The notes under the pieces were generated by a model. That model searched no databases, had not been told where the DNA came from, and saw only the letters and a program-made list of their open reading frames with translations. Positions 31,656 to 40,399 of a DNA stretch of 64,000 nucleotides are shown piece by piece (the stretch's first letter is position 1; every line of letters begins with the position of its first letter). The stretch is from NCBI RefSeq assembly GCF_012584455.1, contig NZ_JABAEB010000004.1:370045-434044 (forward strand), in the 5' to 3' direction. Source of the DNA: Shewanella oncorhynchi. Lineage in GTDB: Bacteria > Pseudomonadota > Gammaproteobacteria > Enterobacterales > Shewanellaceae. Both the position numbers and the translations under genes were made by a program.

Positions 31656-32747
31656 ATGTTAACCCTCATCATTATAGTGCTTGTCGCTGTCGCTGTTTCT
31701 TTTCTGTGCAGTGTGTTCGAAGCTGTTCTGTTATCGGTTACCCCAAGTTATATCGCATCACTCGAACAAACTGACAGTGCCGCAGCCGCGCGCTTACGTA
31801 GATTGAAAGAGAATGTCGAAGCCCCTTTGGTGTCAATCCTTACCCTAAATACTATCGCTCATACCGTCGGTGCCGCCGTTGCAGGTGCGCAAGCGGCTAA
31901 AGTATTTGGTGACGATATGTTAGGTGTTTTCTCGGGCGTATTAACCTTTATTATCCTGTTTTTCTCAGAAATCATTCCTAAATCATTGGGTGCAAACCAT
32001 TGGCGTCGCCTCGCACCGAGTGTTTCTGTTGCCGTGCTGTGGATGAAACGTACCACTAAACCGCTGATCTGGATGTCACAGCAAGTCACTCGCCTAATGG
32101 GCAAAGGTGATGAAGGCCACTACATACGCCAAGAGATGAGTGCTATGGCCAAAATTGGCCATGAATCCGGTGAGCTTGATGAGCAAGAGTCAAAAATTTT
32201 GACGCAAATGCTGAAGGTGCGAGATATGCCAGTCACGGCGATTATGACGCCGCGCACTGTGATGTTTTCTTTGCCCATAGATCTCACCCAAAATGAGTTT
32301 GTGCGCCAATACCGCGACAAGCCTTTTACCCGAATTCCAGTTTACGACCAAGATCATGATGATGTGATTGGTTACATTACCCGCACCGATGTATTGCTAG
32401 CAGAGCGTTACACGCCAGAAGCACCGATTGGTGAACTTAAACGGAGTTTATTTGTGGTGCCTGAAACCGCAAAAATTCTGCCACTTTTTGAGCGTATGAT
32501 TAAACGTAACACCCAAATTGCGATGGTGGTCGACGAGTACGGCAGTAGCCAAGGTATCGTAACTCAAGAAGATATCATCGAATCTATGTTAGGATTAGAG
32601 ATTGTCGATCTAAACGACCCCGCGACCGATATGCAGCAATTGGCACGTAAACTTTGGACTAAGCGCATGAAGCAAAAAGGCATTCGCCTATCCGATGACG
32701 GTGATTTTGAAGCCGCATCCGATGATGACGAAGCCAAATCCGGCTGA
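31656..32747 (+). CDS. CNNM-type membrane protein with CBS pair (DUF21, CorC/HlyC relative)
   Basis: 363 residues. The first ~185 form the DUF21/CNNM membrane domain with three to four helices (LTLIIIVLVAVAVSFLCSVF and FFSEIIPKSLGA are typical). Residues ~200-320 form a tandem CBS (Bateman) module with VTAIMTPRTVMFSLP and AMVVDEYGSSQGIVTQED. The usual C-terminal CorC_HlyC domain is missing; instead there is an acidic tail (DDGDFEAASDDDEAKSG). Relatives are magnesium or other cation exporters. It is divergent from rlmN and followed by its own terminator. Confidence 0.88.
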   Translation: MLTLIIIVLVAVAVSFLCSVFEAVLLSVTPSYIASLEQTDSAAAARLRRLKENVEAPLVSILTLNTIAHTVGAAVAGAQAAKVFGDDMLGVFSGVLTFIILFFSEIIPKSLGANHWRRLAPSVSVAVLWMKRTTKPLIWMSQQVTRLMGKGDEGHYIRQEMSAMAKIGHESGELDEQESKILTQMLKVRDMPVTAIMTPRTVMFSLPIDLTQNEFVRQYRDKPFTRIPVYDQDHDDVIGYITRTDVLLAERYTPEAPIGELKRSLFVVPETAKILPLFERMIKRNTQIAMVVDEYGSSQGIVTQEDIIESMLGLEIVDLNDPATDMQQLARKLWTKRMKQKGIRLSDDGDFEAASDDDEAKSG

Positions 32748-32774
32748 AGGCTAACCAAGTTTAGTGCTTGTTAA

Positions 32775-32800
32775 TATAAAGGGAGCCTAGCTCCCTTTAT
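32775..32800 (+). terminator. Terminator after the CNNM-type gene
   Basis: ATAAAGGGA and TCCCTTTAT pair around GCCTAGC, followed by TCTTTT, 28 bp past the stop. Confidence 0.85.
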
Positions 32801-32891
32801 TCTTTTAGAATGCAGATAACTCAGAACCCTCTGAAACTCGCATTTTCAGGTTGCTTGGGTATATACTCACCCGCCGTAATAGAGGTAAGTT

Positions 32892-34637
32892 ATGACACAG
32901 AGCTACACACTCTCACTCGCGCACATTAATGACACCCATTCGAATTTTGAACCCTGCCGCGTCCAATTTAGCCTTAACATAGGCCAACATAAGCTAGATG
33001 TGACCAGCCATAGCGGTGGTTATGCCCGCATCGGCCATCACATCACAAAAGCGCGTCACACCGCTGCACAAACTAATACGCCTTTTATTTTCCTGCATGG
33101 TGGTGACAGCTTCCAGGGCACGCTGTATTTCAGCCATTTTAAAGGTAAGGCCAACGCCCACTTACTCAATCTGTTGGCACCTGATGCTATGGTCATTGGC
33201 AACCACGATATTGATGAAGGTAACGCCAGACTTGCCGAGTTTGCCAAGCAAATTGATTTCCCATTGCTTGCGGGCAATATGGATTTAAGCCAAGAAGATC
33301 TCAACAAACCCGGTTGTCTGCGAGGTTTGCCTAATATCTTGGATTATGATCATGAGCAAAAACACGCGAAATACCTGCTTAAGCCCTTCCACAATAAGAC
33401 ATTAGCCATTGTCGGTATTACCTTAGATCAGATGAAAGAGATCGCTCGTCCCGATCCCGACACCCATTTTGTCGATGCTATCGCCACTACTGCGCGCACG
33501 GTTGAGCACCTTAAAAATCAAGGTATTAAGCATATTATCGTGCTCAGTCACTTAGGCTTAGATCAGGATAAACGCCTCGCGGCCGAAGTCGATGGTATTA
33601 GCCTTATCGTCGGCGGTCACACGCATACGCTACAGGGGGATTTTCGCGCCTTAGGTTTGAGCAACCTGCCCTACGGTGAAGTTATTAATAACACACCCAT
33701 AGTGCATGCGGGTAAATATGCCGAAGTCGTCGGCTTAGCCGAGATAACGTTTGACGCTGATGGGAAAGTGCTGAATTTAAAGGGCGGCAACTATTTCATG
33801 CTGGATCAACACTTTATCTTAAGTGCTAACACGGCAGTCGATAACCAAGATTACCAAGCTGTGCGCCAGCAGCTTAATCAGCATCCGAATATCTTTTGGG
33901 ATGATGCCGATGCCGATATCGATGGCGTGATCCGAGACATCTACAAACCCGCTATCGCAGAGATGGAAAACAAAGTGTTAGCACTGGTGCCGAAGAACTT
34001 AGTCCATACCCGCTTACCCTCTAAAGCCCTGCCCCACGGCAGTGAAATAGCACCTTGGGTGAGTCGCAGCATGTTCCAAGAAGCCAAACTGGTCGACCCA
34101 AGAGTGAACTTTGCTCTGCATAATGCTGGCGGTGTGCGCCAATCGGTGGCCCAAGGACAATTGACACTAGCCGATGTAATGGGGCAATTACTCCCCTTCG
34201 AATTACCATTAGTTAAGTATGAAATTCAAGGTCAGTTTCTCTATCAAGCGCTCGAATCGGCGATTAACGCGGCAACCAACAACAGTGTCCGTGGCACAGG
34301 TGCGGGTAGCTTCCCCTACACTTACGGCCTACGGTATTACTACGATGGCCGCCGTCCACTGGGCGAGCGTTTATTTAGATTGGAGATGATGCAGCAAGAC
34401 AGCCAATCACTATGGTATCCCGTTGAACCTGAGTCACTTTACGTAGGGGTTTCAACATCTTACACCGCTGCAGGTAAAGAAGGTTATTCTCCATTGCTGC
34501 AAGCCCGCTGGCAGGAGTCGATGGAGTCACTGACTTTGCCACAGGCCTTTATTCGATTCTTGAATCGCTCACCGAATTTGTCTGATTTATTGTCACAGCA
34601 TGTGCATTACACCAGCCACAGCCAACGTATAGGTTAG
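32892..34637 (+). CDS. 5'-nucleotidase / UDP-sugar hydrolase family metallophosphatase (UshA-like), no signal peptide
   Basis: 581 residues in the two-domain 5'-nucleotidase plan. The N-terminal calcineurin-like metallophosphoesterase has a complete di-metal site: Asp14 and His16 in HINDTHSN, GGDSFQG, Asn104-His105-Asp106 in IGNHDID, LSHLGLDQD, and GGHTHT. The C-terminal 5'-nucleotidase domain (about 350-550) contains NAGGVRQSV and FPYTYGLRY. Unlike UshA it begins MTQSYTLSLAHIND with no signal sequence, so it is predicted to be cytosolic. AGAGG upstream supports the start. The substrate is unknown. Confidence 0.88.
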   Translation: MTQSYTLSLAHINDTHSNFEPCRVQFSLNIGQHKLDVTSHSGGYARIGHHITKARHTAAQTNTPFIFLHGGDSFQGTLYFSHFKGKANAHLLNLLAPDAMVIGNHDIDEGNARLAEFAKQIDFPLLAGNMDLSQEDLNKPGCLRGLPNILDYDHEQKHAKYLLKPFHNKTLAIVGITLDQMKEIARPDPDTHFVDAIATTARTVEHLKNQGIKHIIVLSHLGLDQDKRLAAEVDGISLIVGGHTHTLQGDFRALGLSNLPYGEVINNTPIVHAGKYAEVVGLAEITFDADGKVLNLKGGNYFMLDQHFILSANTAVDNQDYQAVRQQLNQHPNIFWDDADADIDGVIRDIYKPAIAEMENKVLALVPKNLVHTRLPSKALPHGSEIAPWVSRSMFQEAKLVDPRVNFALHNAGGVRQSVAQGQLTLADVMGQLLPFELPLVKYEIQGQFLYQALESAINAATNNSVRGTGAGSFPYTYGLRYYYDGRRPLGERLFRLEMMQQDSQSLWYPVEPESLYVGVSTSYTAAGKEGYSPLLQARWQESMESLTLPQAFIRFLNRSPNLSDLLSQHVHYTSHSQRIG

Positions 34638-34721
34638 GCGCTATGCTCCTCATGGCGTAAACATTAATGCTGTGAGGAGCAAAGTGAGTGGCAACTTACA
34701 AAGCACTAAACAAACCTGAGC

Positions 34722-35615
34722 TTAAAATTGCCAATCACATTGCGGTAAACGCGCAGTAAACCAATCCTGCGCCTTGCCTTCAGCATATTTACGCCATGCC
34801 ATAAACACAGCTTGCGTTGGGCGCGGCATTTCCACATGACAAGCCACTAGGCTTCCCGCCGCCAACGCATCTAAGATCAAGTGCTTTGGAATGTAACCCA
34901 CACCTAATCCCAATTGCTGCGCCTTAATTTTGGTCTGCATATTCGGCACACGGATCACTTGGCGACTATCAAATAAACCACTTGATCGCTGTGCTAGGGC
35001 AGTCGAACTATCTGCTACCACAATAGAAGGAAATTGCAGCAATGCCTCGGTCGGAATTGGACCTGCATGTTGCGCCAATGGGTGCGCGGGATTTAAAGCA
35101 AATACAAACTCCAACTCCCCAATTTCAACCACATGATATTGGCCTTTGGGCAACTCCCCTGTTACGCCGATAGCGATATCGGCACGGCCAGAATAGAGCG
35201 CATCCCAGCCACCACCTAAGGACTCTTCGCTGATATTCACAGTCACTTGCTTACCCAGCTCAGTAAACTCACCAATCAACTGCAGCAGGGGTAAATCCGG
35301 CACCACTGTATCTATAGCTAAGGTCAATGAAGACTCCCAGCCTGTCTCGAGTTGACGCACCGCCTCTTCGAGCCTTGATGTTGCCGCAAGGATTTCTCGG
35401 CCTTGGCGCAGCACAAGTTGACCGACTAAGGTCAGCTCGGCGCGCTGGCCCTTACGTTCAAATAATTTTGTGCCTAAATCGCTTTCCAGTTTCTGCACTG
35501 TGTAGGTCAGTGCCGACGGCACCCGAAACAAGGACTCGGCCGCTGCGGAAAAACTGCCTTTCTTATCAATGGCATCGAGCACGATTAATCCATCGAGACT
35601 AATAGATGGCAACAT
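34722..35615 (-). CDS. LysR-family transcriptional regulator
   Basis: 297 residues. The N-terminal winged helix-turn-helix is at about residues 6-65 (VLDAIDKKGSFSAAAESL, then LTYTVQKLESDLGTKLFER), followed by a linker helix and a type 2 periplasmic-binding-protein effector domain. It is divergent from doxX-pirin with 183 bp between starts, the classic arrangement for a LysR regulator controlling its neighbour and itself. A 15-bp palindrome lies 12 bp before its start codon, in a position to block its own expression. The effector is unknown. Confidence 0.93.
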   Translation of the reverse strand: MLPSISLDGLIVLDAIDKKGSFSAAAESLFRVPSALTYTVQKLESDLGTKLFERKGQRAELTLVGQLVLRQGREILAATSRLEEAVRQLETGWESSLTLAIDTVVPDLPLLQLIGEFTELGKQVTVNISEESLGGGWDALYSGRADIAIGVTGELPKGQYHVVEIGELEFVFALNPAHPLAQHAGPIPTEALLQFPSIVVADSSTALAQRSSGLFDSRQVIRVPNMQTKIKAQQLGLGVGYIPKHLILDALAAGSLVACHVEMPRPTQAVFMAWRKYAEGKAQDWFTARLPQCDWQF

Positions 35616-35627
35616 ATAAACCTTATA

Positions 35628-35642
35628 TTCAAATTATTTGAA
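35628..35642. promoter_or_regulatory. Palindrome, probable operator in the LysR/doxX divergent region
   Basis: TTCAAA-TTA-TTTGAA is a perfect inverted repeat with a three-base spacer, next to the LysR start codon. A related half-site (AATAATTTGAAATG) lies at 35775-35786, just before the doxX ribosome-binding site. It is probably an autoregulatory operator, but this is inferred from position and symmetry alone. Confidence 0.45.
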
Positions 35643-35798
35643 ATAGACATTGAAAATGTTCCGATTTTCTTTGCCAAAGGTCAAGTCTACACTGCTTAGC
35701 AATGGAGAAGTTCTTCGGAACTGCAGCCAAACTGACTTAAGACTGAGTGAACAATACCCTTAACTATTCGTTAAATAATTTGAAATGAGGAATATCCC

Positions 35799-36242
35799 AT
35801 GAAAGCACTGATCACAAAAACACTGAAATCAGCCCCGAGTTTTGCCCCACTGGCACTGCGCATTCCTATCGGGATCATCTTAATCGCCCATGGTTCACAA
35901 AAACTGTTTGGCTGGTTTGGCGGTTACGGCTTAGAAGGCACCGGACAATGGATGGCATCCATTGGTTTGACACCAGGTTACTTAATGGCATTGATGGCAG
36001 GTTCAAGTGAATTCTTCGGCGGCCTGTTCCTATTGCTCGGCCTGCTGACTCGCCCAACGGCCCTCGTATTGTCATTCACTATGGTTGTGGCGATTTTCTC
36101 GGTACATATAGGCAACGGTCTGTTCCTTGCCAATAACGGTTACGAATTTGGTCTCGCCCTATTAGCAGCCACAGTCTCATTGACGGTATCTGGTGCTGGC
36201 AAATTCGCTGTAGATAACCTATTCGCTAACCGCATCAAATAA
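35799..36242 (+). CDS. DoxX family membrane protein
   Basis: 147 residues with four TM helices: LALRIPIGIILIAHGSQKL (the first, with the family's HGSQKLFGWFGG motif), then GYLMALMAGSSEFFGGLFLL, TALVLSFTMVVAIFSVHI and FGLALLAATVSLTVSGAG. It belongs to the DoxX/SURF4 group, often found near redox or stress genes; the activity is not defined. ATGAGG lies upstream of the ATG. It is followed by the pirin gene after 13 bp and probably activated by the divergent LysR protein. Confidence 0.9.
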   Translation: MKALITKTLKSAPSFAPLALRIPIGIILIAHGSQKLFGWFGGYGLEGTGQWMASIGLTPGYLMALMAGSSEFFGGLFLLLGLLTRPTALVLSFTMVVAIFSVHIGNGLFLANNGYEFGLALLAATVSLTVSGAGKFAVDNLFANRIK

Positions 36243-36255
36243 AGGGGAAAGCAAG

Positions 36256-36966
36256 ATGATCACATTAAGAAAAGCACAAGATCGCGGTCAAGCAGACTTA
36301 GGCTGGCTAAAGAGTCAACATACCTTCTCTTTCTCTAGCTATTATGACCCAGAGCACATGGGGATATCATCCCTAAGAGTCATCAACGATGACAGAGTGG
36401 CACACGGCGCAGGTTTTGATACCCATGGTCATAAAGACATGGAGATCATCAGTTACGTGATATCCGGCACTATCGCTCACAAGGATAGCTTCGGCAATAT
36501 CAAAACCTTACCCGCAGGAGAGTTTCAATTGATGTCCGCAGGTAAAGGCATTTACCACAGCGAGTTTAATGCCTCTAAAACTGAGCCGCTGCACTTTTTA
36601 CAGATTTGGATCCGCCCAGATACTTTAGGCATAGATGCGGGTTATCAGCAAAAGGCATTCGAGCAAAGCTCACCACTGACGGCCGTGGTGACACCAAACG
36701 GTGAAAATGGCACGCTCAAAGTGCAACAGGATGCGACCCTATATCGTTTAGTGTTGAGTGAAGGCGAAAAAGTAACGATGGACAGAAGCGCCGCTCAAGC
36801 AAATCGTCATCTGTATGTTCAATTGATTGAAGGTACGTTGGATATCAATGGCACAACACTCACGGCTGGGGACGGCGCACATCTGACACAACTCGCGAGT
36901 GTCGACTTTACTGCAACAAGCGGCCCAGTTACCGCATTAGTGTTCGACTTGTCGCCTAACGCGTAA
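36256..36966 (+). CDS. Pirin family protein (YhhW-like)
   Basis: A 236-residue bicupin with the metal ligands in DTHGHKDMEIISYV and GIYHSEFN. This is the arrangement of E. coli YhhW, which binds a divalent metal and has quercetin dioxygenase activity in vitro. The opening (GQADLGWLKSQHTFSFSSYY) is the pirin signature. AAAGGGGAAAGC before the ATG is a strong ribosome-binding site. Second gene of the doxX-pirin pair; a terminator follows 124 bp downstream. Its physiological substrate is unknown. Confidence 0.92.
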   Translation: MITLRKAQDRGQADLGWLKSQHTFSFSSYYDPEHMGISSLRVINDDRVAHGAGFDTHGHKDMEIISYVISGTIAHKDSFGNIKTLPAGEFQLMSAGKGIYHSEFNASKTEPLHFLQIWIRPDTLGIDAGYQQKAFEQSSPLTAVVTPNGENGTLKVQQDATLYRLVLSEGEKVTMDRSAAQANRHLYVQLIEGTLDINGTTLTAGDGAHLTQLASVDFTATSGPVTALVFDLSPNA

Positions 36967-37089
36967 TACAAATGATTTAACAAAGCGATTAAATAATGCG
37001 GCTTCACTATTTATTAGTGATTAGCAAACTACCAAGCAAACGATTGAGTAAGTGATTAGATGCCAGCTTAATAAGCACTCACCTAGAAG

Positions 37090-37122
37090 CACTGCCACAA
37101 GTCATCTTTGGCAGTGTTTTTT
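37090..37122 (+). terminator. Terminator after the doxX-pirin pair
   Basis: CACTGCCA and TGGCAGTG pair around an 11-base loop and are followed by TTTTTT. Confidence 0.85.
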
Positions 37123-37216
37123 ATTGGCGCTTCTATGGCGATGCGATAAGGCGATGTGATAAAGCCGTGCTAACGGCTTCGTTTAGCTAACCAGATCAGC
37201 ACCTTGATAAGCTGAG

Positions 37217-37741
37217 TTAGAGGGCGAGCGTCATGCTGAAGTTAACCAACACTTGAGCTTGGTCCTGTGCTTTATCCGTCGCATTCAAAAAACGCTTATG
37301 TTCATTACGACGAATACTGCGAAATCCCTGTTTCTCAAAAAAAGGTCGCGCGAGATAGGATGCTTCAACCGTTAATCGTTTCAGCGCTAAGATTTTAACT
37401 TCTTCAAACAACGCAAAATACAAAGAGGTAGCCACCCCAGAACGGGCATATTCTGGATGAACAAACAAGCATTCCACTTCGGCAGCGGCTTCAACATCAC
37501 TGTCGGCGCCTATCTTAAGATTGATAAAACCCACCAGCATATTATCGGTTTCGGCAACCCAAATAGTGGTTCCCTGTAAGCGTTCAAGCCAATAACTCTC
37601 GCTGCGGGTCTCACCTTCGATATAAGCCCATGCGGAGCGTTCGGCGAAGGAGTAAAACTCGCCAGAGCCTTGCATTACACTCGCCTCAAAGATTGCCGCC
37701 AACTGCGAGACATCCGATGGCGTAAATAGTCGAATCTTCAT
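37217..37741 (-). CDS. GNAT family N-acetyltransferase
   Basis: A 174-residue acetyltransferase. The acetyl-CoA loop is in VHPEYARSGVATSLYF, and the C-terminal signature ASYLARPFFEKQGF is typical of the YafP-like group. The ATG at 37741 has GGAGGG eight to nine bases upstream, so I prefer it to the longer frame. The same-strand gene 167 bp upstream (37908-38429) has the same domain order and a similar C-terminal motif, so the two look like diverged tandem copies. The substrate is unknown. Confidence 0.88.
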   Translation of the reverse strand: MKIRLFTPSDVSQLAAIFEASVMQGSGEFYSFAERSAWAYIEGETRSESYWLERLQGTTIWVAETDNMLVGFINLKIGADSDVEAAAEVECLFVHPEYARSGVATSLYFALFEEVKILALKRLTVEASYLARPFFEKQGFRSIRRNEHKRFLNATDKAQDQAQVLVNFSMTLAL

Positions 37742-37907
37742 TCTCTGCCCTCCATCTTGAATCATTAATTGACTTAGATTAACCGAATTCTAATTTAAGC
37801 TAAACAGTGCTGATTAAGTTAAATAGTGTCACTAAACGGCGTTAAGCTAATGTTTTACTGTGGAATACCTTACATCACTTTCTAGCTGAAACCATAATAA
37901 ACGCGCG

Positions 37908-38429
37908 TTAAATATTCTTTCCTATATTCTTTTCCATATAGAAACTGGGGATCACTTGCCCAAGTTTTTGCTGATAACTGCGCTGTATTTGAATAAATCC
38001 CATCCGAGTAAACAACCCTTTAGAGAGATAAGATGCGTCCAAGCTCAAGCGCACATAGCCTTGTGCCTTAGCCCAAGCTTCTAAAACAAGATAAGCGCGC
38101 TCACCTAATCCCTGCCCTTGATAATCTGGATGTATATATAAACTATCTAAGTAACCTTGGCGGGGGAAATGGGTTTCGACATTGATAAAACCGCAACAAA
38201 CTGAAGAAGCAGTCGCTTCATCTATGGCTAAAACCACCCACGCCTTCGAGCGGCTTAACCGTAAATGCCAATGTTTAGCCGATCTTGGCGCCGCAGACCA
38301 AGCCATAAGCTGCGCCTGCGAATAACGAACATGGGTAATGCTGTGCACGCAAAGGTGAAATAACTCACTCACTTCACGTGCATAACATGATTGATAAGGC
38401 TGGATCTCGAACTGTTCAAACGCCATCAC
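37908..38429 (-). CDS. GNAT family N-acetyltransferase, diverged relative of the next gene
   Basis: 173 residues with the acetyl-CoA-binding stretch IHPDYQGQGLGERAYL and the ending DASYLSKGLFTRMGF that parallels ASYLARPFFEKQGF in the neighbour at 37217. The first codons (MMAFEQFEIQPY) allow either Met as start. It acts in the cytoplasm on an unknown amine. It is separated from its neighbour by about 166 bp. Confidence 0.87.
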   Translation of the reverse strand: MMAFEQFEIQPYQSCYAREVSELFHLCVHSITHVRYSQAQLMAWSAAPRSAKHWHLRLSRSKAWVVLAIDEATASSVCCGFINVETHFPRQGYLDSLYIHPDYQGQGLGERAYLVLEAWAKAQGYVRLSLDASYLSKGLFTRMGFIQIQRSYQQKLGQVIPSFYMEKNIGKNI

Positions 38430-38540
38430 TTGAGTGATCCCCTACTGAGTAATAACGGCTAGAAAAATAGCCGCTATTTTGCCGCCTTTGTCCCCATCGA
38501 GATAGTCACAAACTCAGATTTAGCGGCATTGAACGCTAAA

Positions 38541-38573
38541 AACAAAAACGGCCTCGAAAGTATCGAAGCCGTT
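38541..38573 (-). terminator. Terminator of the NrfJ-like gene
   Basis: Read leftward, AACGGCTTCGA pairs with TCGAGGCCGTT (one mismatch) around TACTT, followed by TTTTGTTTTT. Confidence 0.85.
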
Positions 38574-38615
38574 GAATTACAGAGGCGCTCAGGTTAGCGC
38601 ACTCAATACTGCTGA

Positions 38616-38918
38616 CTATTTCTTATCGATTTGACCAACAAATAACAGTTTATCAAAGGTGCGGTTCAAGGTTTTGCTGGTGAATTCGTTCATCCACATT
38701 TGCTCAACCACAGCCACTTTATCGCCTTTGCTCACTTCAGTTTGAGGACCCGCGGCCCAAAAAGTGGTATCAGCTTCTTTAATCTGTACGTAGGTGTAAC
38801 CACCACCGTTCATCGTATCAACAACAGTACCTTCGTGGGTGACACCCTGAGCCCAAGCACTTGACATGCCTAACGCTAAAGTCGCTACTGCCGCTAATTT
38901 TACCCATTTTGCCATCAT
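38616..38918 (-). CDS. NrfJ-like small periplasmic protein
   Basis: A 100-residue secreted protein. The signal peptide ends near ASSAWA (MSSAWAQG), leaving a mature domain of about 77 residues with HEGTVVDTMNGGGYTYVQIK and EFTSKTLNRTFDKLLFVG. This resembles NrfJ-related proteins found with nitrite reductase or other redox genes. Here it stands alone, with no cytochrome genes around it. No cysteines are left in the mature chain. The function is not established. Confidence 0.75.
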   Translation of the reverse strand: MMAKWVKLAAVATLALGMSSAWAQGVTHEGTVVDTMNGGGYTYVQIKEADTTFWAAGPQTEVSKGDKVAVVEQMWMNEFTSKTLNRTFDKLLFVGQIDKK

Positions 38919-39043
38919 GCCTGCGTTCCTTTTGTTTTGCTAATATGCTGCATTAAAGCACGCTAAAAACAATAAATCGCTAATCTCTATCACGAAATAC
39001 AACACTTATCGCAAAAGCAGTATTTTTCTTAAAAGAAGGGAAC

Positions 39044-39253
39044 TCATTTCAACAGCGGTTTTAGCATGCCTTCTAAGCCATTAAGTTTGATTTCGTACAT
39101 TAGCGCTAATTGCTCACCAAGTTTCCCTTGAGGAAAACCTTGCTTATGGAACCACACCAGATAAGGTTCGGGTAATTCGAGCAACTTACGTCCAGCGTAC
39201 TTACCAAAGGGCATTTTTTGATTAACAGCATCAATAAGGAGTTGCTGATCCAT
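39044..39253 (-). CDS. DUF3820 family protein
   Basis: 69 residues with the family motif MPFGKYAGRKLLELPEPYL near the start, then WFHKQGFPQGKLGEQL. DUF3820 proteins are small cytosolic proteins annotated as putative quorum-sensing-regulated factors; the role is not known. It is monocistronic and AAGGAG lies close upstream of the ATG. Confidence 0.85.
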   Translation of the reverse strand: MDQQLLIDAVNQKMPFGKYAGRKLLELPEPYLVWFHKQGFPQGKLGEQLALMYEIKLNGLEGMLKPLLK

Positions 39254-39404
39254 AGGTTGTTATCTCATGCAGAACGTCACGATAATCCTACGGATGCTAC
39301 AACATAAGCGAACGAATGTCGCCGTTAACTACACAAAAGTAACTATATACCCAAGGGCTTAAATACGCGCTAGCTAACACCTAAAAGGCATTCTCACACG
39401 AATA

Positions 39405-39875
39405 TTAAGCGATAATTTTTAACAGATTAGGCCCTAAATTAGCGCAGGGAGCATACTGAAAACCATATTCACTACATAAGCGCTCATGCTCACCATGGGC
39501 GGTCATACTGACACAAGTTCCCGCACTCGCATGGTCATCAACAAAGGCCATCACCCGCTCAAGTATTATCTTTGCTAGCCCGTAGGATTGGTATTCGGGT
39601 AAGACAATAAAATCTTCAATCATCAAATGCCCGGGCTTGTTGCCATAAACACACGCCGTTGCCAATAGATTAGACTTAGCGGCCCCAGCGCCTGCATGTT
39701 CCAATTCAGTCTTGTCACTTAATCGAATAGAGACCCAGAACAATGCCTGTACATCCGCAAGTTCAACGCCAATAGAAGGGAGGCCAACTGTGGCCCGCAG
39801 ATTAAGTAGTTCATGAAATAACGGTGCAGTTTCAACGAGTTCAAACTTAATAGGCATAATAGTTTTGATATCCAT
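39405..39875 (-). CDS. GNAT family N-acetyltransferase
   Basis: About 156 residues. The acetyl-CoA motif lies in DFIVLPEYQSYGLAKIILE, preceded by a strand HLMIEDF and followed by GTCVSMTAHGEHERLCSEYGFQ. The last motif (xYGFxyxP) is typical of GNATs that modify small amines. AAGGG lies seven bases before the ATG at 39875, so I prefer it to the Met six codons upstream. It is less like the pair at 37-38 kb than they are to each other. Confidence 0.82.
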   Translation of the reverse strand: MDIKTIMPIKFELVETAPLFHELLNLRATVGLPSIGVELADVQALFWVSIRLSDKTELEHAGAGAAKSNLLATACVYGNKPGHLMIEDFIVLPEYQSYGLAKIILERVMAFVDDHASAGTCVSMTAHGEHERLCSEYGFQYAPCANLGPNLLKIIA

Positions 39876-40399
39876 TTGGCATCCCTTCTCCATGGTTGAA
39901 ATTTCAAGCGATTTAGACGTCAGTCTATAGAGATGATAAAGCCAGCATTTGGCAGTTTGATGACAAGTGCCTCACCAAACAAGACCACTTTCGACTGAGA
40001 AGCTGATAATTTACTCAGATCAGCCAATAACATTTAGAAATATAAAATTAACATTTATACCAAGAAAGAAATAAAAAACTACACCCTAAGTCCTATGCAC
40101 AGTTACCGATCACCACAAACAACCCTTTTAACTGACGGATAACAGATAAAACAATGTAAAACCAATAAGATAAAAACATTTTTATAAATCCCTCGTCTCA
40201 TCTTTTTTGTCAAATTAACGGCATATGACCAGATACTGACAGAAAAACGCCTACGACAATTTAATTTAAAAGCGTCAAAAATCAGCCAATTGACCGAGAT
40301 TAACATTAGGTTTACATTCGATTTCGGACATCAATGCGGATAGCTCCAAACTCATCAACTCGCTGCACAAGGGTCATCAAAAGAATTAAGGAATGCGTC
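39876..40399. other. AT-rich intergenic region before the parA-like gene
   Basis: About 520 bp without a convincing gene. It is strongly A+T-rich from 40020 to 40330, with a long poly-A/T character that differs from the flanking coding DNA. Short frames on the minus strand (40103-40306, 40312-40581) have no ribosome-binding site or recognisable product. It would hold the parA promoter. I see no clear operator repeats. Confidence 0.5.
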
